From assembly GCF_008692845.1 (NCBI RefSeq), contig NZ_VXJW01000005.1, forward strand, positions 286,165 to 350,164: a DNA stretch of 64,000 bases. The letters are read 5' to 3'. Below, piece after piece: positions 55,346 to 64,000 of this stretch. Numbering within the stretch: position 1 is the first letter of the stretch; each line of letters begins with the position of its first letter. The notes below the pieces were generated by a model, which saw only the letters and a program-made list of their open reading frames with translations, was not told where the DNA came from and did not search any database. This stretch comes from Salmonella enterica subsp. arizonae (GTDB taxonomy: Bacteria; Pseudomonadota; Gammaproteobacteria; Enterobacterales; Enterobacteriaceae). Made by a program: the position numbers and the translations under genes.

Positions 55346-57109
55346 ATGGGATTACAAAAAACACTGGCGCTCAGCGCCGTGGCGGCAGGGATCATGTTGA
55401 GCTTATCCGGTGCGCAGGCCGCGCCGCTGCTTAGTAGTAGTGAACCAATGACCATTAACGCCAGCGATCTGGCGGCGAAAGAGAAAGCGCTGACGGATTT
55501 TCCGTTAATGGAGGCAGTGAAATCCTCTATCCAGACGTTGGATAACAGCGTGGTCGAACAAATTGAACCGGGGCGTGCCGCTAACCCAGCAAACGTAAAA
55601 CGTGTCGAAAGTATTCTGACAGAAGCCGACTGGGATTATTTGTTCCCGATGCGCGCGCCGGAGTACACCTATTCCAACTTCCTGAAAGCGATCGGTAAAT
55701 TCCCGGCGGTTTGTGGTACCTACACCGATGGACGCGATAGCGATGCTATCTGCCGTAAAACTCTGGCCACTATGTTTGCGCATTTTGCCCAAGAAACGGG
55801 CGGTCACGAAAGTTGGCGTGATATTCCGGAATGGCGTCAGGCTCTGGTCTATCTGCGCGAAGTCGGCTGGACAGAAGGGCAGAAAGGCGGCTACAACGGC
55901 GAATGTAACCCTGATGTATGGCAAGGACAGACCTGGCCGTGCGGTAAAGATAAAGACGGCGATTTCCTCAGCTATTTTGGTCGCGGGGCAAAACAGCTTT
56001 CTTATAACTACAACTATGGGCCTTTCTCTGACGCGATGTATGGCGATGTTCGCCCGCTGCTGGATAAACCTGAGCTGGTAGCGGATACCTGGATGAACCT
56101 GGCAAGCGCGGTCTTCTTCTTTGTTTATCCGCAGCCGCCGAAGCCGTCTATGTTGCACGTGATTGACGGTACCTGGCAGCCAAACGAACACGATAAGGCA
56201 AATGGTCTGGTGTCAGGTTTCGGCGTCACCATTCAGATCATCAATGGCGGCGTGGAATGCGGCGGGGCAGATGAGAATGCGCAGTCGCTTAACCGTATCG
56301 CCTACTACAAAGAGTTTGCCGACTACCTGAAAGTGCCGGTACCTGCTGACGAAGTGCTGGGCTGTAAGAACATGAAGCAGTTCGATGAAGGCGGCGCAGG
56401 CGCGTTACCGATCTATTGGGAAGAGGACTGGGGCTGGAGCGCCGATACTGCGGACGGGAAGACCTATTCCTGCCAGTTAGTCGGGTATCAGACTCCATAT
56501 ACCGCCTTTAAAGAGGGTGACTACACGAAATGCGTGCAGCACTATTTCAACGTTAATGTCATCGATGATAATGGGGGGGCCGAACCGGACGTCACGCCAA
56601 CCCCTACGCCGGTTACGGATGAAAACGTGGCGCCGGTCGCACGTATTGCCGGACCCGTTGGGGCGGTGGAAGCCGGTAGCCCGGTTTCACTCAGCGCGGA
56701 AGGATCGACCGACGCGAATGGCGACAAACTTACCTATACCTGGATGTCGCAGGATGGTAAAACGCTTAGCGGCCAGGATAAAGCTATCGTGATTTTCAAC
56801 GCGCCTGAGGTGACTCAGGACACCCAGTATGTGGTGAATCTGACCGTCAGCGACGGTTCGCTCTCCAGCACCGCGGTTTATACGCTGAATGTGAAAGCGA
56901 AGGCCGCCGCTGCGGATGACGAAGATAAGACCACCAGCTACCCTGCCTGGAGCAGCAGCCAGAAATGGAATCCGGGCGATATCGTCAACAATAATGGCGC
57001 GTTGTACCAGTGCAAGCCGTTCCCGGCGAGCTCATGGTGTAATGTTGCGCCTGCCTATTATGAGCCCGGCGTAGGGATTGCCTGGGCCGATGCATGGAGC
57101 GCATTGTAA
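55346..57109 (+). CDS. Secreted chitinase: GH19 domain, PKD/Ig-like domain, C-terminal chitin-binding module
   Basis: Predicted to hydrolyse chitin or related beta-1,4-GlcNAc polymers. 587 residues: signal peptide of about 25 residues ending GAQA; a GH19 catalytic domain with [12 protein letters not shown] near residue 145 (two Glu in the position of the family acid/base residues) and [15 protein letters not shown] near residue 211; a Thr/Pro linker; a PKD/Ig-like domain at about residues 425-516 (NVAPVARI to LNVKAK); and a CBM5/12-type module from about residue 531 with [16 protein letters not shown] and AWADAW aromatics. The ATG at 55346 has AAGGAG upstream; an earlier codon would place 14 residues ahead of the signal peptide. 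Absent from this spot in E. coli K-12, so lineage-specific. No type II secretion or holin-like genes are nearby. Confidence 0.9.
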   Translation: MGLQKTLALSAVAAGIMLSLSGAQAAPLLSSSEPMTINASDLAAKEKALTDFPLMEAVKSSIQTLDNSVVEQIEPGRAANPANVKRVESILTEADWDYLFPMRAPEYTYSNFLKAIGKFPAVCGTYTDGRDSDAICRKTLATMFAHFAQETGGHESWRDIPEWRQALVYLREVGWTEGQKGGYNGECNPDVWQGQTWPCGKDKDGDFLSYFGRGAKQLSYNYNYGPFSDAMYGDVRPLLDKPELVADTWMNLASAVFFFVYPQPPKPSMLHVIDGTWQPNEHDKANGLVSGFGVTIQIINGGVECGGADENAQSLNRIAYYKEFADYLKVPVPADEVLGCKNMKQFDEGGAGALPIYWEEDWGWSADTADGKTYSCQLVGYQTPYTAFKEGDYTKCVQHYFNVNVIDDNGGAEPDVTPTPTPVTDENVAPVARIAGPVGAVEAGSPVSLSAEGSTDANGDKLTYTWMSQDGKTLSGQDKAIVIFNAPEVTQDTQYVVNLTVSDGSLSSTAVYTLNVKAKAAAADDEDKTTSYPAWSSSQKWNPGDIVNNNGALYQCKPFPASSWCNVAPAYYEPGVGIAWADAWSAL

Positions 57110-57116
57110 TAAAATA

Positions 57117-57147
57117 AATCCTGTCGGTGCAGAGCACCGACAGGATT
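57117..57147 (+). terminator. 14-bp perfect hairpin after the chitinase gene
   Basis: AATCCTGTCGGTGC-AGA-GCACCGACAGGATT starts 8 bases after the stop. No T-tract follows in the plus direction (GTGACTATG), but an AT-rich ATTTATTTTATT follows when read on the minus strand. Very stable; a terminator or 3'-end stabiliser that separates chitinase from ldcC. Confidence 0.65.
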
Positions 57148-57184
57148 GTGACTATGCTTATCTCAGGTTGTTTCAGGAGAAAGC

Positions 57185-59326
57185 ATGAATATCATCGCCA
57201 TTATGGGGCCGCACGGGGTTTATTATAAAGATGAACCCATCAAGGAGCTTGAGCGGGCATTACAATCCCTGGGATTTCAAATTATCTGGCCGCAAAATAG
57301 CGTTGACCTGTTGAAGTTTATTGAACATAACCCACGCATATGCGGCGTTATTTTTGACTGGGATGAATACAGCCTCGACCTTTGTAGCGACATCAATCAG
57401 CTAAATGAATATCTTCCCCTCTACGCTTTTATCAATACCAATTCAACGCTGGATGTTAGCGTACACGATATGCGCATGGCGCTGTGGTTTTTTGAGTATG
57501 CGTTGGGGCAGGCCGAAGATATCGCGACGCGCATTCATCAATATACCAACGAATATCTCGATAACATTACGCCGCCGTTTACCAAAGCGCTGTTTACCTA
57601 TGCCAAAGAAGGAAAATACACTTTTTGTACGCCGGGCCATATGGCGGGAACGGCGTATCAGAAAAGCCCGGCCGGCTGTCTGTTTTATGACTTTTTTGGC
57701 GGCAATACCTTAAAAGCCGATGTGTCGATTTCGGTAACTGAACTGGGGTCACTGCTGGATCACACTGGGCCACATCTGGAAGCGGAAGAGTATATCGCCC
57801 GTACTTTTGGCGCCGAGCAGAGTTATATGGTGACCAACGGGACGTCGACCTCGAATAAAATTGTCGGTATGTATGCCGCGCCTGCGGGAAGTACGCTACT
57901 TATTGACCGTAATTGCCATAAATCGCTGGCGCATTTGTTGATGATGAGCGATGTAGTGCCTCTTTGGCTGAAGCCGACGCGCAATGCGCTCGGGATTCTC
58001 GGCGGTATTCCTAAGCGTGAATTTACCCGTGACAGCATTGCGCGTAAGGTGGCGGAAACCGCACAGGCGCAGTGGCCGGTTCATGCGGTTATCACCAATT
58101 CTACTTACGATGGTCTGCTGTATAACACTAACTGGCTCAAGCAGATGCTGGACGTTCCCTCGATCCACTTTGATTCCGCCTGGGTACCCTATACCCATTT
58201 TCATCCGATCTACCAAGGGAAAAGCGGGATGAGCGGCGAGCGGGTACCAGGAAAAGTGATTTTTGAAACGCAATCCACTCATAAAATGCTGGCGGCTTTT
58301 TCGCAGGCTTCGCTTATCCATATCAAAGGGGAGTATGACGAAGAGACATTTAACGAAGCGTTTATGATGCACACCTCGACATCGCCGAGCTACCCCATTG
58401 TCGCTTCTATTGAGACTGCGGCGGCGATGCTGCGTGGTAATGCGGGGAGAAGACTGATCAATCGTTCGGTGGAACGGGCGCTCCATTTTCGTAAAGAGGT
58501 GCGGCGGTTACGTGAAGAGTCTGATAGCTGGTTCTTTGATATCTGGCAGCCGGAAGAGGTTGATGAGGCGGAATGCTGGCCAGTAGCGCAGGGAGAAACA
58601 TGGCACGGCTTCACCGATGCTGATGACGACCATATGTTCCTTGATCCGGTTAAGGTGACAATCCTGACGCCGGGGATGGATGAACAGGGCAACATGAGCG
58701 AAGAGGGGATACCTGCCGCGCTGGTAGCGAAGTTTCTCGATGAGCGAGGCGTGGTTGTTGAAAAAACCGGGCCGTATAATTTGCTGTTTTTGTTCAGTAT
58801 CGGTATTGATAAGACGCGGGCGATGGGGCTGATGCGCGGTCTGACGGAATTTAAACGGGCGTACGATCTTAATCTGCGCGTCAAAAATATGTTACCGGAT
58901 CTGTATGCGGAGGATCCTGATTTTTATCGCAATATGCGCATTCATGATCTGGCGCAGGGGATCCATAAACTGATTCGCCAGCACGATCTTCCGGGGTTGA
59001 TGTTGCGGGCATTCGACGTTTTACCGGAGATGATCATGACTCCGCACCAGGCCTGGCAACGCCAGATCAAAGGCGAGGTGGAAACCGTAGCGCTCGATCA
59101 ACTGCCAGGGCGCGTTTCCGCGAATATGATCCTGCCTTATCCGCCAGGCGTTCCGCTGTTGATGCCCGGCGAGAGGATCTCGCAAGAGAGTCGGGCCGTG
59201 CTCGATTTCCTGCAGATGCTTTGTTCGATTGGCCAGCATTATCCCGGTTTTGAAACGGATATTCACGGCGCGAAACAGAATGAGGACGGGGTGTACCAGG
59301 TACGAGTCTTAAAACACGCCTGTTAG
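57185..59326 (+). CDS. ldcC: Lysine decarboxylase, constitutive
   Basis: PLP enzyme turning lysine into cadaverine and CO2, consuming a cytoplasmic proton. 713 residues, matching E. coli LdcC; the inducible paralogue CadA is not in the window. Order: N-terminal wing domain (to about 130), linker, PLP domain with the Schiff-base Lys in ETQSTHKMLAAF near residue 367 and the HFDSAWVPYTHFHPIY segment, and a C-terminal domain. The start at 57185 follows CAGGAGAAAGC. No cadB-like antiporter is adjacent. Confidence 0.96.
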   Translation: MNIIAIMGPHGVYYKDEPIKELERALQSLGFQIIWPQNSVDLLKFIEHNPRICGVIFDWDEYSLDLCSDINQLNEYLPLYAFINTNSTLDVSVHDMRMALWFFEYALGQAEDIATRIHQYTNEYLDNITPPFTKALFTYAKEGKYTFCTPGHMAGTAYQKSPAGCLFYDFFGGNTLKADVSISVTELGSLLDHTGPHLEAEEYIARTFGAEQSYMVTNGTSTSNKIVGMYAAPAGSTLLIDRNCHKSLAHLLMMSDVVPLWLKPTRNALGILGGIPKREFTRDSIARKVAETAQAQWPVHAVITNSTYDGLLYNTNWLKQMLDVPSIHFDSAWVPYTHFHPIYQGKSGMSGERVPGKVIFETQSTHKMLAAFSQASLIHIKGEYDEETFNEAFMMHTSTSPSYPIVASIETAAAMLRGNAGRRLINRSVERALHFRKEVRRLREESDSWFFDIWQPEEVDEAECWPVAQGETWHGFTDADDDHMFLDPVKVTILTPGMDEQGNMSEEGIPAALVAKFLDERGVVVEKTGPYNLLFLFSIGIDKTRAMGLMRGLTEFKRAYDLNLRVKNMLPDLYAEDPDFYRNMRIHDLAQGIHKLIRQHDLPGLMLRAFDVLPEMIMTPHQAWQRQIKGEVETVALDQLPGRVSANMILPYPPGVPLLMPGERISQESRAVLDFLQMLCSIGQHYPGFETDIHGAKQNEDGVYQVRVLKHAC

Positions 59327-59381
59327 CTTGTCTGACGGGAACGTGGCGAGTAACGTACTGATAATCAATAAAGGAGACGCT

Positions 59382-59771
59382 ATGCTGGGATTAAAACAGG
59401 TTCATCACATTGCGATCATTGTGACAGACTATGCGGCGAGCAAGGCGTTTTATTGCGATATTCTGGGGTTCGAGCTGATAAGCGAAGTCTGGCGGGAAGA
59501 GCGTGACTCGTGGAAGGGCGATTTGGCGCTAAACGGGCAGTATGTGATTGAGCTTTTCTCTTTTCCCTTCCCTCCGGCGCGTCCAAGCCGACCTGAAGCC
59601 TGCGGCCTGCGCCATCTGGCTTTCAGTGTGGAAAATGTAGAAAACGCCGTTGCGCATCTGGAAAAGCATCAGGTTAAGTGCGAACCGATACGCGTCGATC
59701 CCTATACCGGGAAGCGCTTTACTTTTTTCAACGATCCGGACGGTTTGCCGCTTGAGCTGTATGAGCAGTAA
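59382..59771 (+). CDS. yaeR: VOC/glyoxalase-superfamily metalloprotein YaeR
   Basis: 129 residues with a single vicinal-oxygen-chelate module pair: VHHIAIIVTDYAASKAFYCD at the start (His metal ligand), a middle CGLRHLAFSVENV (second His) and the closing FNDPDGLPLELYEQ (Glu ligand). The family includes glyoxalase I and fosfomycin resistance proteins, but YaeR's reaction is not established. The start MLGLKQVHH at 59382 has AAGGAGA upstream. 55 bases after ldcC and 62 before tilS, so it may be cotranscribed with either. Confidence 0.9.
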   Translation: MLGLKQVHHIAIIVTDYAASKAFYCDILGFELISEVWREERDSWKGDLALNGQYVIELFSFPFPPARPSRPEACGLRHLAFSVENVENAVAHLEKHQVKCEPIRVDPYTGKRFTFFNDPDGLPLELYEQ

Positions 59772-59833
59772 GACTTGTCATTAAGGCGCTAGCCAGGTAA
59801 CGTTGCCGGGCAAAGTCACTATAAGCACGAACC

Positions 59834-61132
59834 ATGACCACTCTCACGCTGAATACTTCGTTACTCTCTTCTCGCCGTATTCTGGCCGCCTTTAGCGGCG
59901 GCCTGGATTCGACGGTGCTTTTGCATCAACTGGTGCTGTGGCGAGAACACCATCCTGACGTTACGCTGCGCGCTATCCATATTCATCATGGTTTAAGCCC
60001 TCATGCCGACAGTTGGGTGCGGCATTGTGAAACCGTGTGCGAACGCTGGCAGGTTCCTCTGGTAGTAGAGCGGGTAACGCTGGCGGATAATGGTCTGGGT
60101 ATCGAGGCCCATGCGCGTGAAGCGCGCTATCGGGCATTCGCGCAGACGCTATTGCCTGGCGAAGTGCTGGCAACCGCGCAGCACCTTGACGATCAGTGTG
60201 AAACATTCCTGCTGGCGCTAAAACGCGGCAGCGGTCCGGCCGGACTTTCCGCGATGGGAGAACGCTCGCCCTTTGCCGGAACTCTGCTTCTTCGCCCGCT
60301 GTTGGAAGAAACGCGAAAGACGCTGGAATTGTGGGCTGTGCGTCATGGCTTATGCTGGATTGAAGATGAAAGCAATCAGGATGATGCTTACGATCGCAAT
60401 TTTTTACGCCTGCGCGCGCTTCCGCTCCTGCAGCGGCGCTGGCCGCATTTTTCTGCGGCGGTAGCCCGTAGCGCGGCGCTCTGTGCCGAGCAAGAAAGGC
60501 TGCTGGACGAACTTCTGGCCAGCGATCTTACGGACTGTATAACGGCGCGGGGAACATTGCGCCTCTCTCCATTAATGTCGATGAGCGATGTGCGGCGGGC
60601 AGCGATTTTGCGTCGCTGGCTGGCGACGCGTAATGCGCCGATGCCCTCTCGCGACGCGCTGGAACGTATCTGGCGGGAAGTGGCGCTGGCGCGCGACGAT
60701 GCCTCTCCCTGTTTACGTTTTGGCGATCACGAGATTCGCCGTTATCAGTCGCAACTGTGGTGGATTAAATCCATTGCCGGACAAAGCGAAACGACGATCG
60801 CCTGGCCCGTCTGGCAAACACCGCTGGCGCTGCCTGCCGGCTTAGGCTCGGTACAACTCGTCCCTGGCGGCGAACTGCGCCTACCGCGAGAGGAAGAATC
60901 CGTCAGCATTCGTTTTAAGGCGTCAGGGTTACTGCATATTGTGGGACGTCACGGCGGACGTAAGCTGAAGAAAATCTGGCAGGAGTTGAATGTGCCTTCC
61001 TGGCGGCGCGATACCACGCCATTGCTGTTTTATGGCGATACGCTGATTGCGGCGGCGGGGCACTTTATCACCTGTGACGGACTGGCGAATAGCGAAGATG
61101 GCATGGCGTTACTGTGGCGGGAAGACGCATAA
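59834..61132 (+). CDS. tilS: tRNA(Ile)-lysidine synthetase
   Basis: Attaches lysine to C34 of the tRNA(Ile) with CAU anticodon, changing its identity from Met to Ile; essential. 432 residues, as in E. coli. PP-loop AFSGGLDST near residue 20, with [15 protein letters not shown] and [12 protein letters not shown] in the catalytic domain, then TilS substrate-binding domains (about 245-432). Followed by a REP unit and convergent with rof. Confidence 0.96.
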   Translation: MTTLTLNTSLLSSRRILAAFSGGLDSTVLLHQLVLWREHHPDVTLRAIHIHHGLSPHADSWVRHCETVCERWQVPLVVERVTLADNGLGIEAHAREARYRAFAQTLLPGEVLATAQHLDDQCETFLLALKRGSGPAGLSAMGERSPFAGTLLLRPLLEETRKTLELWAVRHGLCWIEDESNQDDAYDRNFLRLRALPLLQRRWPHFSAAVARSAALCAEQERLLDELLASDLTDCITARGTLRLSPLMSMSDVRRAAILRRWLATRNAPMPSRDALERIWREVALARDDASPCLRFGDHEIRRYQSQLWWIKSIAGQSETTIAWPVWQTPLALPAGLGSVQLVPGGELRLPREEESVSIRFKASGLLHIVGRHGGRKLKKIWQELNVPSWRRDTTPLLFYGDTLIAAAGHFITCDGLANSEDGMALLWREDA

Positions 61133-61172
61133 AATGCCGGATTGCGGCAAAAATGCCTTATCCGGCAGCAGA
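61133..61172. repeat. REP unit between tilS and rof
   Basis: AATGCCGGATTGCGGCAAAAATGCC/TTATCCGGCA, a single REP palindrome between convergent genes. Confidence 0.75.
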
Positions 61173-61174
61173 AT

Positions 61175-61435
61175 TCAGGATTCGCTGATCACCACCGTAC
61201 CAATTTCCGGGTGGCTGAAACTGACGATTTTATCAAGACGAAGCTCACGGGACTCGCCGGAAACTTCGGCAAGTAGATATTCTACGTTTTTACGCAAAAT
61301 CAAATCGTTCGCTTTTGCCTGCAAAATCTCGCCATCTTTTAACGTTAGCGTCAGTATTAAATGATGCATGCAGGCGAGCTCAAGACTATCGTAGTCATCG
61401 CAATTAATGGGTTGATACGTTTCATTCATTGACAT
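61175..61435 (-). CDS. rof: Rho-binding antiterminator Rof
   Basis: Small protein that binds and inhibits transcription terminator Rho. 86 residues from the ATG at 61435, or 84 from the ATG at 61429 ([13 protein letters not shown]); I list the longer form but either is possible. Sm-like beta fold with conserved [24 protein letters not shown] and KNVEYL segments. Overlaps the yaeP end by 14 bases on the same strand, so likely coupled. Confidence 0.9.
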   Translation of the reverse strand: MSMNETYQPINCDDYDSLELACMHHLILTLTLKDGEILQAKANDLILRKNVEYLLAEVSGESRELRLDKIVSFSHPEIGTVVISES

Positions 61436-61622
61436 AATCGCTCACCAGTAAGTTCGCGGCAGCCCAGGCTGCCTTTTCCCTGACCGACTCTGAAAGGGCG
61501 CTATCTGCCGCCATTTCATTAAGCACTTTCAATACACAACCCAGCGCATCCGGGACATACCCTAAGTCTCCGCTGGCGATTTCCGCATACCGCTTGCGTA
61601 CTAACTCACAATATTTTTCCAC
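61422..61622 (-). CDS. yaeP: Small conserved protein YaeP
   Basis: 66 residues, near-identical to E. coli YaeP; a small helical protein of unknown function ([20 protein letters not shown], then [10 protein letters not shown]). The start is a GTG at 61622 preceded by GGAGGG, giving the E. coli length. The longer frame from an upstream codon would add six residues and lose this strong site. Cotranscribed with rof. Confidence 0.9.
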   Translation of the reverse strand: MEKYCELVRKRYAEIASGDLGYVPDALGCVLKVLNEMAADSALSESVREKAAWAAANLLVSDYVNE

Positions 61623-61819
61623 ATGCCCTCCTGTCAGCATTCTGACTTAACCGTGGATGCAAGTCTAAGCCTACGAAGATAAATCCTGTTTAGCAAGGTG
61701 ACTATACCATACTCATTTACGCAATATCAGCGCCTGACGCGAATGCGTAAAAGATTAGTTAACAGCCTTTTAGCGCGGTTTTCGCTACAATGGACGCCTG
61801 ATTCGAAAGGAGTTTTCTC

Positions 61820-62365
61820 ATGGCGCTTAAAGCGACAATTTATAAAGCCGTTGTTAATGTGGCTGACCTTGATCGCAACCGGTTTCTGGATGCGGCGTTA
61901 ACGCTGGCGCGTCACCCTTCTGAAACGCAGGAGCGCATGATGCTGCGCCTATTGGCATGGATTAAATATGCTGATGAACAGTTACAGTTTACGCGTGGAC
62001 TCAGCGCGGAAGATGAGCCGGAGGCCTGGCTGCGCAACGATCATCTGGGAATCGACCTGTGGATAGAACTGGGTCTGCCTGATGAGCGCCGTATCAAGAA
62101 AGCTTGTACTCAGGCGGGCAATGTCGCGCTCTTTGCCTATAACTCCCGGGCGGCGCAAATCTGGTGGCAACAGTATCAAAGCAAGTGCGCGCAGTTCGCT
62201 AACCTATCTGTCTGGTATCTGGATGATGGACAACTGGCGCAGCTCAGTGAATTTGCCAATCGTACCATGACGCTACAGGCGACGATTCAGGATGGCGCAA
62301 TCTGGCTTTCCGATGCTCGGAATAATCTGGAAATACAGCTTGCCGCCTGGCAACAGCCCTCATGA
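61820..62365 (+). CDS. yaeQ: YaeQ family protein, PD-(D/E)xK nuclease-like fold
   Basis: 181 residues, whole-length match to E. coli YaeQ. The fold is reported as PD-(D/E)xK nuclease-like (family knowledge, not visible directly). Conserved segments: [39 protein letters not shown] and [17 protein letters not shown], with the IELG and R-K pattern. Historically linked to suppression of RfaH loss. The start follows AAAGGAG. Overlaps arfB as ATGA. The 197-base gap to yaeP (61623-61819) shows no clear feature besides likely divergent promoters. Confidence 0.9.
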   Translation: MALKATIYKAVVNVADLDRNRFLDAALTLARHPSETQERMMLRLLAWIKYADEQLQFTRGLSAEDEPEAWLRNDHLGIDLWIELGLPDERRIKKACTQAGNVALFAYNSRAAQIWWQQYQSKCAQFANLSVWYLDDGQLAQLSEFANRTMTLQATIQDGAIWLSDARNNLEIQLAAWQQPS

Positions 62366-62784
62366 TTGCCATCTCCCGGACGATCTCAATAGCCGATAAT
62401 GAGCTGGAGATTACGGCTATTCGCGCGCAGGGCGCTGGTGGTCAGCACGTTAATAAGACCTCCAGCGCGATTCATTTACGCTTTGACATTCTGGCATCTG
62501 GCCTGCCAGAGTATTATAAACAGCGTTTGCTGACGGCCAGCCACCATCTGATAAGCCATGATGGCGTAATTATCATTAAGGCGCAGGAATACCGGAGCCA
62601 GGAGCTCAACCGGGAAGCGGCTATCGCCAGGCTGGTTGCCGTCATAAAAGAATTAACCGCGGAGCAGAAAAGCCGTCGCGCAACCCGCCCGACGCGAGCC
62701 TCAAAAGAGCGCCGCTTGTCCTCTAAGGCGCAAAAATCTTCTGTAAAGGCGCTTCGCGGCAAAGTTCGTCGTCCACTGGATTGA
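62362..62784 (+). CDS. arfB: Peptidyl-tRNA hydrolase ArfB, ribosome rescue
   Basis: Rescues ribosomes stalled at the end of truncated mRNA by entering the A site and hydrolysing the peptidyl-tRNA. 140 residues. The RF1-like catalytic motif GAGGQHVNK carries GGQ near residue 27. A basic, mostly disordered C-terminal tail ([15 protein letters not shown] and more Lys/Arg) inserts into the mRNA entry channel. The start overlaps yaeQ. Formerly yaeJ. Confidence 0.96.
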   Translation: MIAISRTISIADNELEITAIRAQGAGGQHVNKTSSAIHLRFDILASGLPEYYKQRLLTASHHLISHDGVIIIKAQEYRSQELNREAAIARLVAVIKELTAEQKSRRATRPTRASKERRLSSKAQKSSVKALRGKVRRPLD

Positions 62785-62815
62785 CGGGCAGGAATAGCAA
62801 TTTCATAAGGATTTT

Positions 62816-63517
62816 ATGGTGAGAACAGCAATATTGTCAGTCGCGACAGCGTGCGCGTTATTTGCATTGATGGGGTGTAATAACCGTGCGGAAGTTGACG
62901 CCTTACAACCTGCGCAGGCGGCGGAGTTAAAACCCATGCAACAAAGCTGGCGCGGCGTACTGCCCTGTGCGGATTGTGAAGGTATTGAAACGTCACTGTT
63001 TCTGGAAAAAGATGGCACATGGGTGATGAACGAGCGCTATCAGGGCGTTCGCGAAGAACCCTCCTCTTTTGCGTCATATGGTACCTGGGCGCGGACAGCA
63101 GATAAACTGGTATTAACCGACAGTAATGGCGAGAAATCGTATTATCGCGCGAAAGGCGATGCGCTGGAGATGCTCGACAGAGAAGGCAATCCGGTGGCCT
63201 CGCAGCTTAATTATATGCTTGAGCCTGTTACCGCCAGCCTGCCGGTAACGCCTATGCCGCTGCGCGGTATGTATGTTTACATGGCTGACGCGGCGACCTT
63301 TACCGATTGTGCAACAGGAAAGCGGCTCCCGGTCGCCAGTAACGCCCAGCTTGAGCGCGGCTATCTGGCGGCTAAAGGCGAAGCGGAAAAATCCGTGCTG
63401 CTGACGGTAGAAGGGCATTTCGTTTTTGCAGCGAACCCGGATACGGGCGAGCCGGTAAAAATGCTAATAGCTGATAAAAATGCGAAGTTTGCGCCTGGTA
63501 AAAATTGCACTAACTAA
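62816..63517 (+). CDS. nlpE: Outer-membrane lipoprotein NlpE (CutF), Cpx activator
   Basis: Lipoprotein that signals surface contact and lipoprotein-trafficking defects to CpxAR and affects copper tolerance. Signal peptide with lipobox ALMGC near residue 20, followed by an N-terminal beta-barrel domain holding the CxxC of LPCADCEG, and a C-terminal OB-like domain with the second Cys pair region (TDCATGK, ending GKNCTN). 233 residues. 31 bases after arfB; followed by a bidirectional hairpin. Confidence 0.95.
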   Translation: MVRTAILSVATACALFALMGCNNRAEVDALQPAQAAELKPMQQSWRGVLPCADCEGIETSLFLEKDGTWVMNERYQGVREEPSSFASYGTWARTADKLVLTDSNGEKSYYRAKGDALEMLDREGNPVASQLNYMLEPVTASLPVTPMPLRGMYVYMADAATFTDCATGKRLPVASNAQLERGYLAAKGEAEKSVLLTVEGHFVFAANPDTGEPVKMLIADKNAKFAPGKNCTN

Positions 63518-63520
63518 ATA

Positions 63521-63547
63521 AAAGGCCTCGCATGGTGCGAGGCCTTT
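63521..63547. terminator. Bidirectional terminator between nlpE and proS
   Basis: AAAGGCCTCGCA-TGG-TGCGAGGCCTTT, a 12-bp perfect stem flanked by A and T runs on each side, so it can end both convergent transcripts. Between it and proS is a weak REP-like CTGCCGGATGGCGCCGGACA stretch. Confidence 0.9.
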
Positions 63548-63591
63548 ACATATCTGCCGGATGGCGCCGGACAATCCCAACAAGATGCCGT

Positions 63592-64000
63592 TTAGCCTTT
63601 AATGGCCTTGACCAGATAGTCAACGATATCGCCGGTTTTAATCAGCGATTTTTCACCGCTACGACGGTATTTATACTCAATATCGTCGTTATCCAGGTTA
63701 CGATCGCCAATCACGATAGTATGTGGAATACCAATCAGTTCCATATCGGCAAACATCACGCCCGGGCGCTCTTTACGGTCGTCCATCAGCACTTCAATGC
63801 CTTGCGCGCGCAATTCGCTGTACAGCTTTTCCGCCAGTTCCTGTACACGGAAGGATTTGTGCATATTCATTGGCAGAATAGCGACCTGGAAAGGCGCAAT
63901 GGCGTCAGGCCATACAATGCCACGCTCGTCAAAGTTCTGCTCGATAGCCGCAGCAACGACGCGTGTTACGCCGATACCGTAGCAGCCCATCGTCAGGATC
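63592..64000 (-). CDS. proS: Prolyl-tRNA synthetase, C-terminal part cut by window edge
   Basis: About 136 C-terminal codons of prolyl-tRNA synthetase; the rest lies beyond base 64000. Visible are the class II motif 3 region end ([17 protein letters not shown]) and the anticodon-binding domain with [38 protein letters not shown] and the Lys-rich end. Convergent with nlpE. Confidence 0.95.
   Translation of the reverse strand, partial: ILTMGCYGIGVTRVVAAAIEQNFDERGIVWPDAIAPFQVAILPMNMHKSFRVQELAEKLYSELRAQGIEVLMDDRKERPGVMFADMELIGIPHTIVIGDRNLDNDDIEYKYRRSGEKSLIKTGDIVDYLVKAIKG

Overview
The window is an ordinary-looking stretch of enterobacterial chromosome. The encoded proteins are close to those of Escherichia coli K-12 in sequence, length and order (panC-panB, pcnB-gluQ-dksA-sfsA-thpR-hrpB-mrcB, fhuACDB, hemL-clcA-erpA, btuF-mtn-dgt-degP-cdaR, dapD-glnD-map, rpsB-tsf-pyrH-frr-dxr-uppS-cdsA-rseP-bamA-skp-lpxD-fabZ-lpxA-lpxB-rnhB-dnaE-accA, ldcC-yaeR-tilS-rof-yaeP-yaeQ-arfB-nlpE-proS). 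The degree of protein divergence, a secreted GH19 chitinase between accA and ldcC, and an MHS-type transporter between yaeH and dapD all point to Salmonella enterica or a very close relative. I see no insertion sequence, prophage, tRNA, rRNA or CRISPR array. All complete genes look intact; panC (left edge) and proS (right edge) are cut by the window ends.

Layout. Positions 1-6683 are mostly minus-strand genes: pantothenate synthesis (panC, panB), folate (folK), poly(A) polymerase (pcnB, which appears to start at an AUU codon), a tRNA-modifying GluRS paralogue (gluQ), dksA, sfsA and thpR. Positions 6756-18097 are plus-strand: helicase hrpB, the bifunctional peptidoglycan synthase mrcB, and the Fur-controlled ferrichrome uptake operon fhuACDB. 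Positions 18190-23750 mix hemL, clcA, erpA, yadS, btuF and mtn. Positions 23836-28219 hold dgt, the periplasmic protease/chaperone degP behind a textbook sigma-E promoter, and the sugar-diacid regulator cdaR. After yaeH and the extra transporter come dapD, glnD and map on the minus strand.

From 35038 to 55026 runs a dense plus-strand block for translation factors, isoprenoid/undecaprenol and phospholipid synthesis, outer-membrane assembly (rseP, bamA, skp), lipid A synthesis (lpxD, fabZ, lpxA, lpxB), RNase HII, the replicative polymerase and acetyl-CoA carboxylase alpha. It is a growth and envelope-biogenesis supercluster with many overlapping or nearly overlapping genes. The right end (55346-64000) holds the chitinase, lysine decarboxylase, a VOC-fold protein, tilS, the Rho inhibitor Rof with YaeP, YaeQ, the ribosome-rescue hydrolase ArfB, the copper/surface-sensing lipoprotein NlpE and the 3' end of proS.

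The less ordinary material is mostly between genes: REP/BIME clusters at seven junctions; a family of larger imperfect inverted repeats at rpsB-tsf, pyrH-frr and accA-chitinase, with a shared 18-mer also upstream of uppS; a perfect palindrome overlapping the panB promoter; two dyad sites upstream of cdaR; a hairpin-rich leader in front of uppS; and the rpsB leader. I found no convincing new multi-gene system. The best candidates for follow-up are the chitinase (no export machinery beside it), the MHS transporter (substrate unknown), and these non-coding elements.
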